Positions 42,613 through 50,566 of a DNA stretch of 64,000 bases are shown in pieces. The notes beneath the pieces are model-generated. The model saw only the letters and a list, made by a program, of their open reading frames with translations. It was not told where the DNA came from and made no database searches. Source of the stretch: JAUNBN01 sp036645935 (GTDB lineage Bacteria > Bacillota > Clostridia > Oscillospirales > Ruminococcaceae); contig JAVXNE010000002.1 in the NCBI GenBank assembly GCA_036645935.1, positions 124,001 through 188,000 on the forward strand, in the 5' to 3' direction. The translations under genes and the position numbers were made by a program. How positions within the stretch are numbered: position 1 is the first letter of the stretch; each line of letters opens with the position of its first letter.

Positions 42613-43515
42613 TTATCGCTCCTGTTCCGGCATACGGAGCGCTTTGCTTGTTTCAAGCACCTTTGCCATTCGTGCGGAAATACCGCCCATTGCTTCACGG
42701 GCAGAGGACAGCTCAGAGCGAATACTCTGTGCGTCGGCTTCACGGATATTGTCGGGCAGATTTCTGAAATCGTAACCGCCGACATCAATATCGTTTTTCT
42801 TGCAGAGCATATAGCTGACACAATACGCCTTAAAGCCTGCTTCGCTGCGGGAGTAGTTCTCGCCCTGTGCTGCAAGTTCAGCGTGGGCAAGTTCCTGCGA
42901 TACACTGTGGAAAATATCCGATGCATCCATTCCTTTGCGGACAAAAATTTCATTGCTTTCCGGCTGATACAATGCGCCGATGCCCTCCGGTAGCTCCTCG
43001 CTGATTTTGATAGCGGCAGGCGAATTATTAATAAGTGCCTTTAAGAGCAGACGCTCGTCACGATTGACGGTTGGTTTGGCTTTGTCCTTGGAGGTGGTTT
43101 GAGAAATGTCAAAGACCTTTTTCACATTGTAGGACACACCGACAGAGCCGTCGTCACGGGTGTATTCCTCACCCGGCTCTAAAATGGTAACGCCTTTTTG
43201 CTGTTTCTTGATGGATACGCCGCTTTCTTTCCAAGCATCAAAATCCTTAAACTGCGTAGCCTGCGGCATCTGTTCCGTGATAAGCAAGGCATTACCGACA
43301 GAATATCGGTCAAAGTGACTCTGCACATCAAGATAGGTCTTAAACTTGTCGCCATCCTCGCTGATTTCCTCGGCGACGGTGTCGATTAGCGTATAAGCCT
43401 GTTCACGCTCAAGCTGCTTTTTCTCTTTCCAAGATTCCTTATCAAAGGGTTTATCATTTTCCTGCTTTTCAGGTTTCTCGGCAGGGGTGCCCAAAATATC
43501 GTCAAAATTGCTCAT
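42613..43515 (-). CDS. ArdC-like N-domain protein with degenerate metallopeptidase-like domain
   Basis: A 300-residue protein. Residues 45-115 (YLDVQSHFDRYSVGNALLITEQMPQATQFKDFDAWKESGVSIKKQQKGVTILEP) resemble the N-terminal DNA-binding domain of ArdC antirestriction proteins. Residues 160-260 look like a zinc peptidase domain, but the expected HExxH reads QELAH (SVSQELAHAELAAQ), losing the first His. It may protect incoming DNA or bind single strands; catalysis is doubtful. It lies between PcfB and the DUF5720-like gene. Confidence 0.7.
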   Translation of the reverse strand: MSNFDDILGTPAEKPEKQENDKPFDKESWKEKKQLEREQAYTLIDTVAEEISEDGDKFKTYLDVQSHFDRYSVGNALLITEQMPQATQFKDFDAWKESGVSIKKQQKGVTILEPGEEYTRDDGSVGVSYNVKKVFDISQTTSKDKAKPTVNRDERLLLKALINNSPAAIKISEELPEGIGALYQPESNEIFVRKGMDASDIFHSVSQELAHAELAAQGENYSRSEAGFKAYCVSYMLCKKNDIDVGGYDFRNLPDNIREADAQSIRSELSSAREAMGGISARMAKVLETSKALRMPEQER

Positions 43516-43521
43516 TACAAA

Positions 43522-44319
43522 CTACCTCTCTTTCGATTTCGGTTTCTTTTTACGCGGCTGCTTATGCTCTGTGGTCTTTTGCGGTGCTTTTTTATCGGGG
43601 ACAGATTTTTCCTCACGCTTGGGCGCATCCGCTTGCTTTTTCCTCTCAGTCTGAATCTCCCGAAGCTCCTCACGGACGGACGGTTTTTCAGACTTAGAAG
43701 TACCCTCGGCGGATTTGCTTTTGCTCTCGGAGGTAGGCTCGGACGGAAGGGATTTCTCCGCCTTTGCCGCCGTGGGGTTTTCCTGTGCCGCCGTTTCCTT
43801 TTGGGTGGGCTTCGCCATCAACTCGTCAAGCAGCACATCATCCTTGCTTTTTTCGGGAACGGTCTTTTCGGGAGCGTCCTTTTGCTCGGATTTTGCCTCC
43901 TTGGATTTGGTAATCTCGCTCTTGATGGTGGCAGCATCGATAGTAGAGAGCTTAAAGCGTTCTACAATACGGTTGATTTTAGAAGCGTCCTCGGCTCGTA
44001 CCATCACATCGACAAGCCCATCATTGCCTTGACTTTTACCACGCAAGGCGCAGTACACAACGCCGTAACGCTTGGCTTCGATGGTGAACTGCTGTAGGTT
44101 TTCTTCGCTGACGGTAAAGACCTTTAATTCCTTGCCGGATTTCAGCATGGCGGTCAATCGCTGTCTGCCCTTAATTTTGTTTTTATCCCTGTTTTTGAGA
44201 ATGGTATAGAGCATAGCGGCAATATTTTTTGCGCCTGAGCCTGTAATCTTGGCGGCAACCTCGATACCCTCAAGGCTCATTCTAACGATTTGTTCCGCTG
44301 CGTCGCCTGAATTGTTCAT
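43522..44319 (-). CDS. PcfB-family relaxosome accessory protein
   Basis: A 265-residue protein. Residues 1-150 carry the PcfB/DUF3801 domain (NSGDAAEQIVRMSLEGIEVAAKITGSGAKNIAAMLYTILK, KRYGVVYCALRG). The rest is a Lys/Glu/Ser-rich tail. PcfB of pCF10 links relaxase and coupling protein. ATG 44319 follows GGAGAAAA; it overlaps the relaxase stop by 38 nt, so the upstream open codons are excluded. Confidence 0.85.
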   Translation of the reverse strand: MNNSGDAAEQIVRMSLEGIEVAAKITGSGAKNIAAMLYTILKNRDKNKIKGRQRLTAMLKSGKELKVFTVSEENLQQFTIEAKRYGVVYCALRGKSQGNDGLVDVMVRAEDASKINRIVERFKLSTIDAATIKSEITKSKEAKSEQKDAPEKTVPEKSKDDVLLDELMAKPTQKETAAQENPTAAKAEKSLPSEPTSESKSKSAEGTSKSEKPSVREELREIQTERKKQADAPKREEKSVPDKKAPQKTTEHKQPRKKKPKSKER

Positions 44320-45721
44320 TACGATTTTTCTCCTTTCCTTTGGATTGCTCATCCTCACGGACAGCTTTGATTTTTTCAGCCATTACGCCGGAGCGCACGG
44401 CAATGTCGTCGCATAAATGCACCTCCCTCCGTAGCGTGTTAATTCGTTTGGAAAGAACGGATATTTCGCCTTTAACCTCAGACAGTTTGCTTTCATCGCT
44501 TGTCACGCCTTTGGTGCGTGATTTTCGGTAAAGCAGCTTTCTGTCAGAGGACAGGGCTTTGATTTCCGTTTCCAATCCGGCTTTATATGAAGAAAGCTGC
44601 TCGGCGGTATTAATACGATGCGCACCCAGCAGCCTTGCTTCCTTGGAAATATTGTCGAGCTTCATCAAATCCTCACGGAGTAGAAAATGAAGCCGTTTGT
44701 TTGATTGCGGTCTGTTTTTCGGAAATACGCCCAGCAGATAGCAGTAGTGAATATACAGCGCCCGAAACCCGGTGAGTTTTTTTGCGGTTTTCAGATTGCC
44801 TTTTACACGGTAGGTTTTGGTTTTGTGCGGTGCTTCGGAAAGCGGGCGCTCCGGGCGGCTTTGTGATAGGATGCGGCTGCGGATATTGTCGATGGAGTAA
44901 TCCTCGCCAAAGTTTCGCATAAGGCGCATAAAGCGTTCCTTTTTCGGCGGACGCACGGAGATGTCCTTGCCGATCTTGATTTCATAGCCCTGCCTTTTTA
45001 AGGCATCAAAAAACTGCCGCTCCGTCATTGACTGACGAATGGCAGCATCTATGTCGGCTTTGATAAGTCCTCGCCAAGTGGGGCGCTGTTCCTGTTCGGC
45101 TCTCCATTCGCCGTATTGCTTTGATTTGCCACGCTGCGGATTTTCTATCACCGACAAGCCATATTCCCGGCACAGCGTGTCGGATTCGGTTTGCATATTG
45201 TGGTAGTCCTTTGCGCTGCGGTAATAGCGAATGCCATCAACAAAGGAAACGGTATTAACCACAAAATGATTATGGAGATGACTGTCTTTATCAAGGTGGG
45301 TGGCGACGACAACCTGATACTTTTCACCCCACAGCTTTTCAGCAAGCAATACTCCGATTTCGTGCGCCTGCTCCGGCGTAACCTCGCCCTTTGCAAAGCT
45401 CTGATACCCGTGATATGCCATAACGCCCTCGTTTTTGCCGAAGCGTTTTTTTACGACAATCATTTCATCACGGGCGGTCGCCGGATAGCAGTTGATACCC
45501 GAAACAAAGCTCTGCATTATGGCGGCATTTTCGTTGTCGGTCTGCCCGGTTTTGTCCGTATCCACGGCATAGCTGATAACATCGAAAAGTCCCTGTGTTT
45601 CTCTGTCGGTCATATCCTGCTTCTCAAAGAATTTTGGGTTATCGGTTTTATCGGGGTTCTCCACATACACAACCACCTTGCCGAGCCAGCCTTTCACGCT
45701 CCAAATGGAAGTGGTCGCCAT
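44282..45721 (-). CDS. MOB-type relaxase/mobilization nuclease
   Basis: Nicks the ICE at oriT and leads it into the recipient. The 479-residue protein starts MATTSIWSVKGWLGKVVVYVENPDKT; motif I region contains the Tyr of SFVSGINCYPATARDEM, the His triad is in HLDKDSHLHNHFVVNTVSF, and motif AYHGYQSFAKGEVTPEQAHEIG is typical of MOBP-like relaxases of Tn1549. The C-terminal half has helical repeats. It starts directly after the MobC stop. Confidence 0.93.
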   Translation of the reverse strand: MATTSIWSVKGWLGKVVVYVENPDKTDNPKFFEKQDMTDRETQGLFDVISYAVDTDKTGQTDNENAAIMQSFVSGINCYPATARDEMIVVKKRFGKNEGVMAYHGYQSFAKGEVTPEQAHEIGVLLAEKLWGEKYQVVVATHLDKDSHLHNHFVVNTVSFVDGIRYYRSAKDYHNMQTESDTLCREYGLSVIENPQRGKSKQYGEWRAEQEQRPTWRGLIKADIDAAIRQSMTERQFFDALKRQGYEIKIGKDISVRPPKKERFMRLMRNFGEDYSIDNIRSRILSQSRPERPLSEAPHKTKTYRVKGNLKTAKKLTGFRALYIHYCYLLGVFPKNRPQSNKRLHFLLREDLMKLDNISKEARLLGAHRINTAEQLSSYKAGLETEIKALSSDRKLLYRKSRTKGVTSDESKLSEVKGEISVLSKRINTLRREVHLCDDIAVRSGVMAEKIKAVREDEQSKGKEKNRNEQFRRRSGTNR

Positions 45722-46051
45722 TTATTCAATAGGGCGTGGAAGAATAACCGCACCCGTGATTGCCTTGACCGACTTTTCAAAGCGGCGCACAGCTTCATCA
45801 TACCTCTGCACATCCAGTACACCTAAGATATGTGCCTTTTGCGCAATCTGATTGAGGTTGTTGCCGATACCGTGCAGTTCCCGCATCATAGCGTAATAAT
45901 CGGGCGGCGGTGTGTCCTGCGGCACAACGCCGTTGATAAGATGTCGCACATAGACCTCCTGCGAAACGCCGGATTTCTTGACGAGCTTGCTAAGGTGCTG
46001 ATGTTCTTCTTTACTCAGACGGGTGATAATCTGAATATTCCTTTTTCTCAT
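45722..46051 (-). CDS. MobC-like relaxosome protein
   Basis: A 109-residue protein: a ribbon-helix-helix start (RNIQIITRLSKEEHQHLSKLVKKSGVSQEVYVRHLI) and the MobC region (RELHGIGNNLNQIAQKAHILGVLDVQRYDEAVRRFEK). It binds near oriT and helps the relaxase melt DNA. The start overlaps the DUF3789 stop by 4 nt (ATGA). Confidence 0.88.
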   Translation of the reverse strand: MRKRNIQIITRLSKEEHQHLSKLVKKSGVSQEVYVRHLINGVVPQDTPPPDYYAMMRELHGIGNNLNQIAQKAHILGVLDVQRYDEAVRRFEKSVKAITGAVILPRPIE

Positions 46052-46164
46052 TTACTCTTGTCCTCCTTGTCGTTGAGATGATGGATTTGAAACAGGCACA
46101 TAAAGGTCACGCCGCATAAGCCGCCGATGAATATGCCGATTGTCAAAAACACAAATTCGCTCAT
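46048..46164 (-). CDS. DUF3789-type tiny membrane protein
   Basis: A 38-residue protein: MSEFVFLTIGIFIGGLCGV followed by TFMCLFQIHHLNDKEDKSK. One membrane segment, short basic/acidic tail. Such small proteins are common next to mobC in Firmicutes ICEs. Role unknown. ATG 46164 follows AAAGGATG. Confidence 0.75.
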   Translation of the reverse strand: MSEFVFLTIGIFIGGLCGVTFMCLFQIHHLNDKEDKSK

Positions 46165-46300
46165 TTTGAACACATCCTTTCGATGGTGTGATGGGGGTTT
46201 CAGGGAGCTATGCCCCTGACAAGCTGTGTATGGCTATCCATACACGATGCTTGCTGGTATAGTGCAGACTATTTCTGCGGAGAACAGCGTGGATTGATTA
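46165..46300. other. Candidate oriT region
   Basis: Non-coding stretch just before the mobC-relaxase operon with a perfect hairpin GTGTATGG-CTAT-CCATACAC (46226-46245) and CAGGG/CCCTG (46201-46218). Hairpins next to the MobC/relaxase genes are the usual oriT layout. The nick site is not identified. Confidence 0.4.
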
Positions 46301-46304
46301 CAAG

Positions 46305-46709
46305 CTAAAAAGAAAATCGCCATTCGTCATATTCCTCTTTGGTAATCTCGCCGTTTCTTTGCTTCTCTGCCATTTGCCGCCATTCCGAAAACGCTTTTCC
46401 AAGTTCGGTGTCTGAAGCACAATCAAGGGTACTGCCGTAATCGTCCTCCAGCGCAAACAGTAGGTGCATAAAGGCGGTTTTGCTTTCAATCTGTGGAATG
46501 GAAAGCGCATAGGGAGAAACGGCAAGCACATTTGCCAATGCGGTAACGGTTTGCTCCTTTGGCGTTCTTGCGCCCGATTCATACTGCGCGATACGAACAT
46601 CGGCGGTCTGCTCTGAAAATCCGATAGCCATACCAAGCTGTTTCTGCGTCATACCACGCAGGGTACGGAAGTACCTAAGCCGCTTGCCCGGCGATAGTAA
46701 AAATCTCAT
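46305..46709 (-). CDS. XRE-family regulator
   Basis: A 134-residue protein with an N-terminal helix-turn-helix: GKRLRYFRTLRGMTQKQLGMAIGFSEQTADVRIAQYESGARTPKEQTVTALANVLAVSPYAL. The C-terminal 60 residues are acidic and end in GEITKEEYDEWRFSF, a form often seen in ICE regulators of this family. Its start overlaps the gene before it by 4 nt. It may control the transfer operon downstream. Confidence 0.88.
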   Translation of the reverse strand: MRFLLSPGKRLRYFRTLRGMTQKQLGMAIGFSEQTADVRIAQYESGARTPKEQTVTALANVLAVSPYALSIPQIESKTAFMHLLFALEDDYGSTLDCASDTELGKAFSEWRQMAEKQRNGEITKEEYDEWRFSF

Positions 46710-46915
46710 CGCTCCTGCTCCTTTTCAAAATGCCTGCGGTGCGGACGGCAGCGTCCACAGGAAAAATCCACACCTGCAAAGTCCTCGGCATCAAGGATAT
46801 AGTCGCTGTGATGCCAGCGGTCTGACACAAGCCGTTCGGCTTCCTCGCGGCTATTTGCTTCTACGGTAACGGTCTTTTTTAGCGTTTCGGTAATGGTAAC
46901 ATCAAATTCTTTCAT
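46706..46915 (-). CDS. DpnD/PcfM-like small protein
   Basis: A 69-residue protein: MKEFDVTITETLKKTVTVEANSREEAERLVSDRWHHSDYILDAEDFAGVDF, the pattern of DpnD/PcfM proteins. Role unknown. It overlaps the XRE gene by 4 nt and the TOPRIM gene by 14 nt. Confidence 0.75.
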   Translation of the reverse strand: MKEFDVTITETLKKTVTVEANSREEAERLVSDRWHHSDYILDAEDFAGVDFSCGRCRPHRRHFEKEQER

Positions 46916-47864
46916 CGCTCATAACTCCTTTCGTACTGCACCTGCTTTTTAAGTGGGCAAGCAGATAATCATTGAAATCCTTGCCATAGGGCGGTGGTTT
47001 ATTTATCACGGTGTAGTCCTTGGGCATAATGGTCATAATCGCCTTTTCCGCCATTCGTCCCGGGTAATCATTATCCAAGTGCAGCGTGATGCGCCTGATA
47101 TGCGGATAGTCCTCTAAAAAGCGGGTAAGGGCTGCTGGCATACGGCTTTCCTCAATGACCTTTTTCGGCTGATAAATGCCGGCAAGGGACAGCAGATTTT
47201 CATTTTGCCACTGTCTGCCGTATTGCTTTAAGAGTGTTGCATAGGAAAGCACGTCGATAGCGGATTCAAACAGGTGCACGATTTCATTCGGCTGTGCTGC
47301 CGGCAGAGAAAAGGAATAATGTTTGTCGCTGCCGTTTGCTTCGCCCTTGAAATCCGTGCCGATTCCACGCAGGGTGGCGTACTTTGCCGTACCGCCCTTG
47401 TCAAAGCCGATGAACACGGCATTGTGGTGCGGCGAGCTTTCATAGAGCCGCCCGGTCTTGATGCAGTAGTCGATTAGTTCATCGTCAATACCACGGCTAT
47501 GAAGATAGCTGACCAAAGGAGTGGCACTACGGCTTGCCTTTGGTAAAAGCAGCACCTTTGGTTTCTCTTTTTCTGCGGACACAAAAACAGGCGGCTTGAT
47601 TGCCGCCCGCCCTGTAATCTGTTCAACCGCTTCCGTAAATGAAAAACCGTTTACCTTGATGAGATAATCCAGCGCCGATTTGCCGCCAATACCACGGGAA
47701 AACCAACACCACTTACCGTTGGAGATGCGCAGACTATCGTGCGTTTTCGTGCAGTAGATATTGCCCGAAACATAAACAAGCTCCTGCGGTTCATAGTTTT
47801 GCAGATAGGTCAGCAGATCCATTTGCTTCGCTTCCGAAATCACCTCCGGCTCAATATATGGCAT
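46902..47864 (-). CDS. DUF3991/TOPRIM primase-like protein
   Basis: A 320-residue protein. N-terminal zinc-finger-like/DUF3991 part (LLTYLQNYEPQELVYVSGNIYCTKTHDSLRISNGKWCWFSRGIGGKSALDYLIKV), then a TOPRIM domain with the Glu in LFESAIDVLSY and the acidic pair in ITLHLDNDYPGRMA. Likely primes or processes transferred single-stranded DNA. ATG 47864 has GGAGGTG 11 nt upstream; the in-frame ATG 47882 has no ribosome-binding site. Confidence 0.85.
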   Translation of the reverse strand: MPYIEPEVISEAKQMDLLTYLQNYEPQELVYVSGNIYCTKTHDSLRISNGKWCWFSRGIGGKSALDYLIKVNGFSFTEAVEQITGRAAIKPPVFVSAEKEKPKVLLLPKASRSATPLVSYLHSRGIDDELIDYCIKTGRLYESSPHHNAVFIGFDKGGTAKYATLRGIGTDFKGEANGSDKHYSFSLPAAQPNEIVHLFESAIDVLSYATLLKQYGRQWQNENLLSLAGIYQPKKVIEESRMPAALTRFLEDYPHIRRITLHLDNDYPGRMAEKAIMTIMPKDYTVINKPPPYGKDFNDYLLAHLKSRCSTKGVMSDERI

Positions 47865-47896
47865 TCTTAGTTTCACCTCCATTCTGAAATAGAAAA

Positions 47897-47932
47897 AGCC
47901 GACTGATTTTCAAATGAGAAAACCAATCGGCT
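47897..47932 (-). terminator. Hairpin ending in GGCTATGTAA, downstream of the HEPN-like gene
   Basis: AGCCGA / TCGGCT with further ATTTT/AAAA pairing; TTTTTCTATTT follows on the minus strand. Like the hairpin at 39667-39706. Confidence 0.6.
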
Positions 47933-47943
47933 ATGTAAATATT

Positions 47944-48678
47944 CTAACGCTTTCTATTGTTAATTGCAGAAACATGTTGCTCAATTATCTTTTTTTCATC
48001 TTCTTCAACAAAGAATTCATCTAACTTGTAACTGATATGTTCGATGTGTGGGGAACTTAAATATTGATAGTCAAAAAACATATCACAAAACTCTACTAAA
48101 GCGTTACGCTCATCTGTGAACGTGCAGCCATCTGTCGGAGTTTTGCCGTACAAATCGCCTGTCTCAAAACTTAATAAGCAAAATAAATCAGTTGCTGCAT
48201 CAAAAAGTTTTTCTATATCCAACAAAGAAACAGATATATCATCTATTTCCCGCTGAAGACTGTGTGCTAAATAATGGTTTCTAAATTGAGTAATACATGA
48301 TTCTACTTTAGTTTTTACTTCTTTTGCTTCTTCTGCAAACCATTTTGAATTTTTTGATAGTGCTTGAACGCTTTCCTTATATTCGTCTTTGATAAATTCT
48401 TTAAATATCATATTCTTAAATCTTAGCAGAGTAATCGTATCTGATCCTTTATCAAATAGACATCGAGCTACTTTAATAATTAAATATTGAAATTCGTTAT
48501 TAAATAATTTTCCTATAACCAAATTAGTGTCATATAACATATTTATCCCGTTATTATCAATGCATTTTTTCAGGAATATAATATCGAAAAGTATACTATT
48601 CAAATCAATAAATAAAGATTTTTGCATTTCAGAATATTTAGCTATACATTCTGACTTTATAACATCTGTATATTTCAT
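47944..48678 (-). CDS. HEPN-like protein, AbiU2-like, cargo
   Basis: A 244-residue mostly helical protein. The motif FRNHYLAHS (R133, H139) fits the RX4-6H signature of HEPN RNases, as in AbiU2-type abortive-infection proteins. I do not see other motifs, and the family call is tentative. It is AT-rich against its neighbours and lies between two hairpins with GGCTATGTAA, so it is probably inserted cargo. ATG 48678 follows AAGGCGGTGA. Could protect against phage; this is an inference from the motif and location. Confidence 0.55.
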   Translation of the reverse strand: MKYTDVIKSECIAKYSEMQKSLFIDLNSILFDIIFLKKCIDNNGINMLYDTNLVIGKLFNNEFQYLIIKVARCLFDKGSDTITLLRFKNMIFKEFIKDEYKESVQALSKNSKWFAEEAKEVKTKVESCITQFRNHYLAHSLQREIDDISVSLLDIEKLFDAATDLFCLLSFETGDLYGKTPTDGCTFTDERNALVEFCDMFFDYQYLSSPHIEHISYKLDEFFVEEDEKKIIEQHVSAINNRKR

Positions 48679-48782
48679 TTTATTCACCGCCTTAAATCAC
48701 AATTCTACATAATACCCATCCGTTTTTCAGCACAATCTATGTAATCAAGCGGCACCGCACTGTGCCCTGCTGCTTGAAGATA

Positions 48783-49982
48783 TTAGTACTCATCACTCAG
48801 CAGGAAATCTGTAAGATGCATGATTTTTACTCCGTTGATATTGCCTGCGGCAAGCTCATCCAGCGTGACAACATACTTGGGGTAATGGTCTTTGATTGCA
48901 AGCAGATTGGCAACCTCGCGTTCGGATTCCTCCGGCAACCTGCGGCACACCTGAACATAGACACGCTCATCCCGCCGCACCGCTACAAAGTCGATTTCCT
49001 TTGTATCACTTTTGCCGACATATACTTCATAGCCGCGTCTTAGAAACTCAAAGTAGACGATGTTTTCAAGCATTGCGGCAATTGATTTTGGATTGAATCC
49101 CATCATACAGTATTTCAGCGAAGCATCTGCAAGGTAGAATTTTTCCTGTGTTTTCAGCACGGACTTGCCCTGCAAATCGTACCGCTGGCAGCGGTAGATT
49201 ACAAACGCTTTTTCAAGCCATTCCAGATAGTTGTAAACAGCTTCAACAGAGAGGGAACGCCCCTCGCTTTTCAGAAACTTTACAATGGCATTTGCTGAAA
49301 AAGTCTTGCCGACATTCTCCACAATGAATTTGACGACACGACCCCACAAGTCAAAGTTAGTAATATTGTGCCGTTTCGTGATGTCGCTGGTGATAACGGA
49401 ATTGTATATCCCTTCCACAATCTGATAAGCAGAACGTTCATCAAAATTACCCAGCGCCACGATGGGGAAGCCGCCCATGCGCAGATAATCGTTTAAGAGC
49501 TCTTTCGGTGGCTGATTGCTCTCTTTCTTGAACTCCAGATATTCAGCAAAGGACAGAGTGAACACCGGGATGGAAATATATCTGCCTGTCAGGTAGGTGG
49601 ATATTTCGCTTGACATCAGCTTGGAATTGGAGCCGGTTACATAGATGTCGGTATTGGCGTCCTCAAGCAGACTGTTGACGGCTTTTTCCCAGCCGTCGAT
49701 TTCCTGTACTTCGTCAAGCAAAAGATAATACCGTCCGTTATCGGTAAACTTCTCTTTAATGCCTTTATACATTTCCTTGGAGGTCATGCCGTCGTCAAAA
49801 TCCTCCGAAGTATAGCGCATACTGACGATATGGTCTGCGGCGATGCCGCTGCTTATCAGTTCTTCCTTCAGCATTTCTAAAATTGTGGATTTTCCGCAGC
49901 GTCTGATTCCGGCAAGCACTTTTACAAGCGGAACATCCCGATAGGTTTTCAGCATATTCAAGTATGCAGGTCTAACGATCAT
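48783..49982 (-). CDS. AAA ATPase with DUF4143 domain
   Basis: A 399-residue ATPase: Walker A LAGIRRCGKSTILEML, Walker B LLLDEVQEIDGWE, sensor region YVTGSNSKLMSSEISTYLTGRY, and C-terminal DUF4143 nuclease-like domain (YFEFLRRGYEVYVGKSDTKEIDFVAVRRDERVYVQV, with the D/E-x-K pattern). Biological role of this group is not settled. It has its own promoter and palindrome upstream. ATG 49982 follows AGAGGAGG. It lies beside the HEPN-like gene. Confidence 0.88.
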   Translation of the reverse strand: MIVRPAYLNMLKTYRDVPLVKVLAGIRRCGKSTILEMLKEELISSGIAADHIVSMRYTSEDFDDGMTSKEMYKGIKEKFTDNGRYYLLLDEVQEIDGWEKAVNSLLEDANTDIYVTGSNSKLMSSEISTYLTGRYISIPVFTLSFAEYLEFKKESNQPPKELLNDYLRMGGFPIVALGNFDERSAYQIVEGIYNSVITSDITKRHNITNFDLWGRVVKFIVENVGKTFSANAIVKFLKSEGRSLSVEAVYNYLEWLEKAFVIYRCQRYDLQGKSVLKTQEKFYLADASLKYCMMGFNPKSIAAMLENIVYFEFLRRGYEVYVGKSDTKEIDFVAVRRDERVYVQVCRRLPEESEREVANLLAIKDHYPKYVVTLDELAAGNINGVKIMHLTDFLLSDEY

Positions 49983-50003
49983 ATTATCGCCTCCTCTGCA
50001 TAT

Positions 50004-50032
50004 AGTATAGCAAAAAGCACAAAGAATATCAA
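50004..50032 (-). promoter_or_regulatory. Promoter of the DUF4143 ATPase gene
   Basis: Minus-strand TTGATA (50027-50032), 17-nt spacer, TATACT (50004-50009), about 20 nt before the start codon. Confidence 0.8.
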
Positions 50033-50033
50033 G

Positions 50034-50060
50034 AGTTTTTACTTATATTCCGTAAAAACT
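50034..50060 (-). promoter_or_regulatory. Palindromic operator before the DUF4143 ATPase promoter
   Basis: AGTTTTTAC (50034-50042) and GTAAAAACT (50052-50060) form a perfect 9-bp inverted repeat touching the -35 box. A third similar word ACTTTTTAC is at 50075-50083. Confidence 0.6.
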
Positions 50061-50092
50061 TTGATTTTTGCTTGACTTTTTACGATTTTATA

Positions 50093-50122
50093 TTACATAG
50101 CCCGACAATAATGGCTATGTAA
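50093..50122. repeat. Palindrome TTACATAGCC / GGCTATGTAA at the cargo border
   Basis: Perfect 10-bp arms (50093-50102, 50113-50122) with a 10-nt loop. Shares the word with the hairpins at 39.7 and 47.9 kb and closes the cargo segment with the HEPN-like and ATPase genes. Confidence 0.6.
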
Positions 50123-50167
50123 AAACGGTACGGTGCAATACCATGCCGCCTACTGTGATATTCGCTT

Positions 50168-50497
50168 TTAGAATGCGCCCACTTTTTTAAGGTAAGATAT
50201 GCAGTCCGTATGTCCTCTGAAATAGAGTTGCTGGCGCTCCATACTTTCAAGCCGGAACTGTAAACTGAAATATTCTGTCACCGCTGTGTGTTCCTCTGCG
50301 GAAAGAGTAATCTCTCCATCGCCCTCCATAATCTTTGAGATAATAGGGTGCTCCGCTTTCAAGTTGGAAATCTGATGATAGAGGGCAGCGTATTCGTCAT
50401 TGGTTTCTCTGAAATCCACCGTAATATCATTTTCAATTTCTGCAAAGCTATCTTCAATGCGCTGTGCCAAATCCATATAAGAGCTGTTGTCACTCAT
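50168..50497 (-). CDS. Small ICE protein of unknown function
   Basis: A 109-residue acidic, probably helical protein (MSDNSSYMDLAQRIEDSFAEIEND..., SLQFRLESMERQQLYFRGHTDCISYLKKVG). I recall the shape as a conserved ICE hypothetical next to the giant helicase gene, but cannot name a function. ATG 50497 follows AAGGAAGTGA. It lies downstream of the giant gene and may be transcribed with it. Confidence 0.7.
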   Translation of the reverse strand: MSDNSSYMDLAQRIEDSFAEIENDITVDFRETNDEYAALYHQISNLKAEHPIISKIMEGDGEITLSAEEHTAVTEYFSLQFRLESMERQQLYFRGHTDCISYLKKVGAF

Positions 50498-50566
50498 TGA
50501 TAATCACTTCCTTGTCTTTTTTAATTATAATATACCCACCTGCGAAAACAATATCAAATGTGCAAA

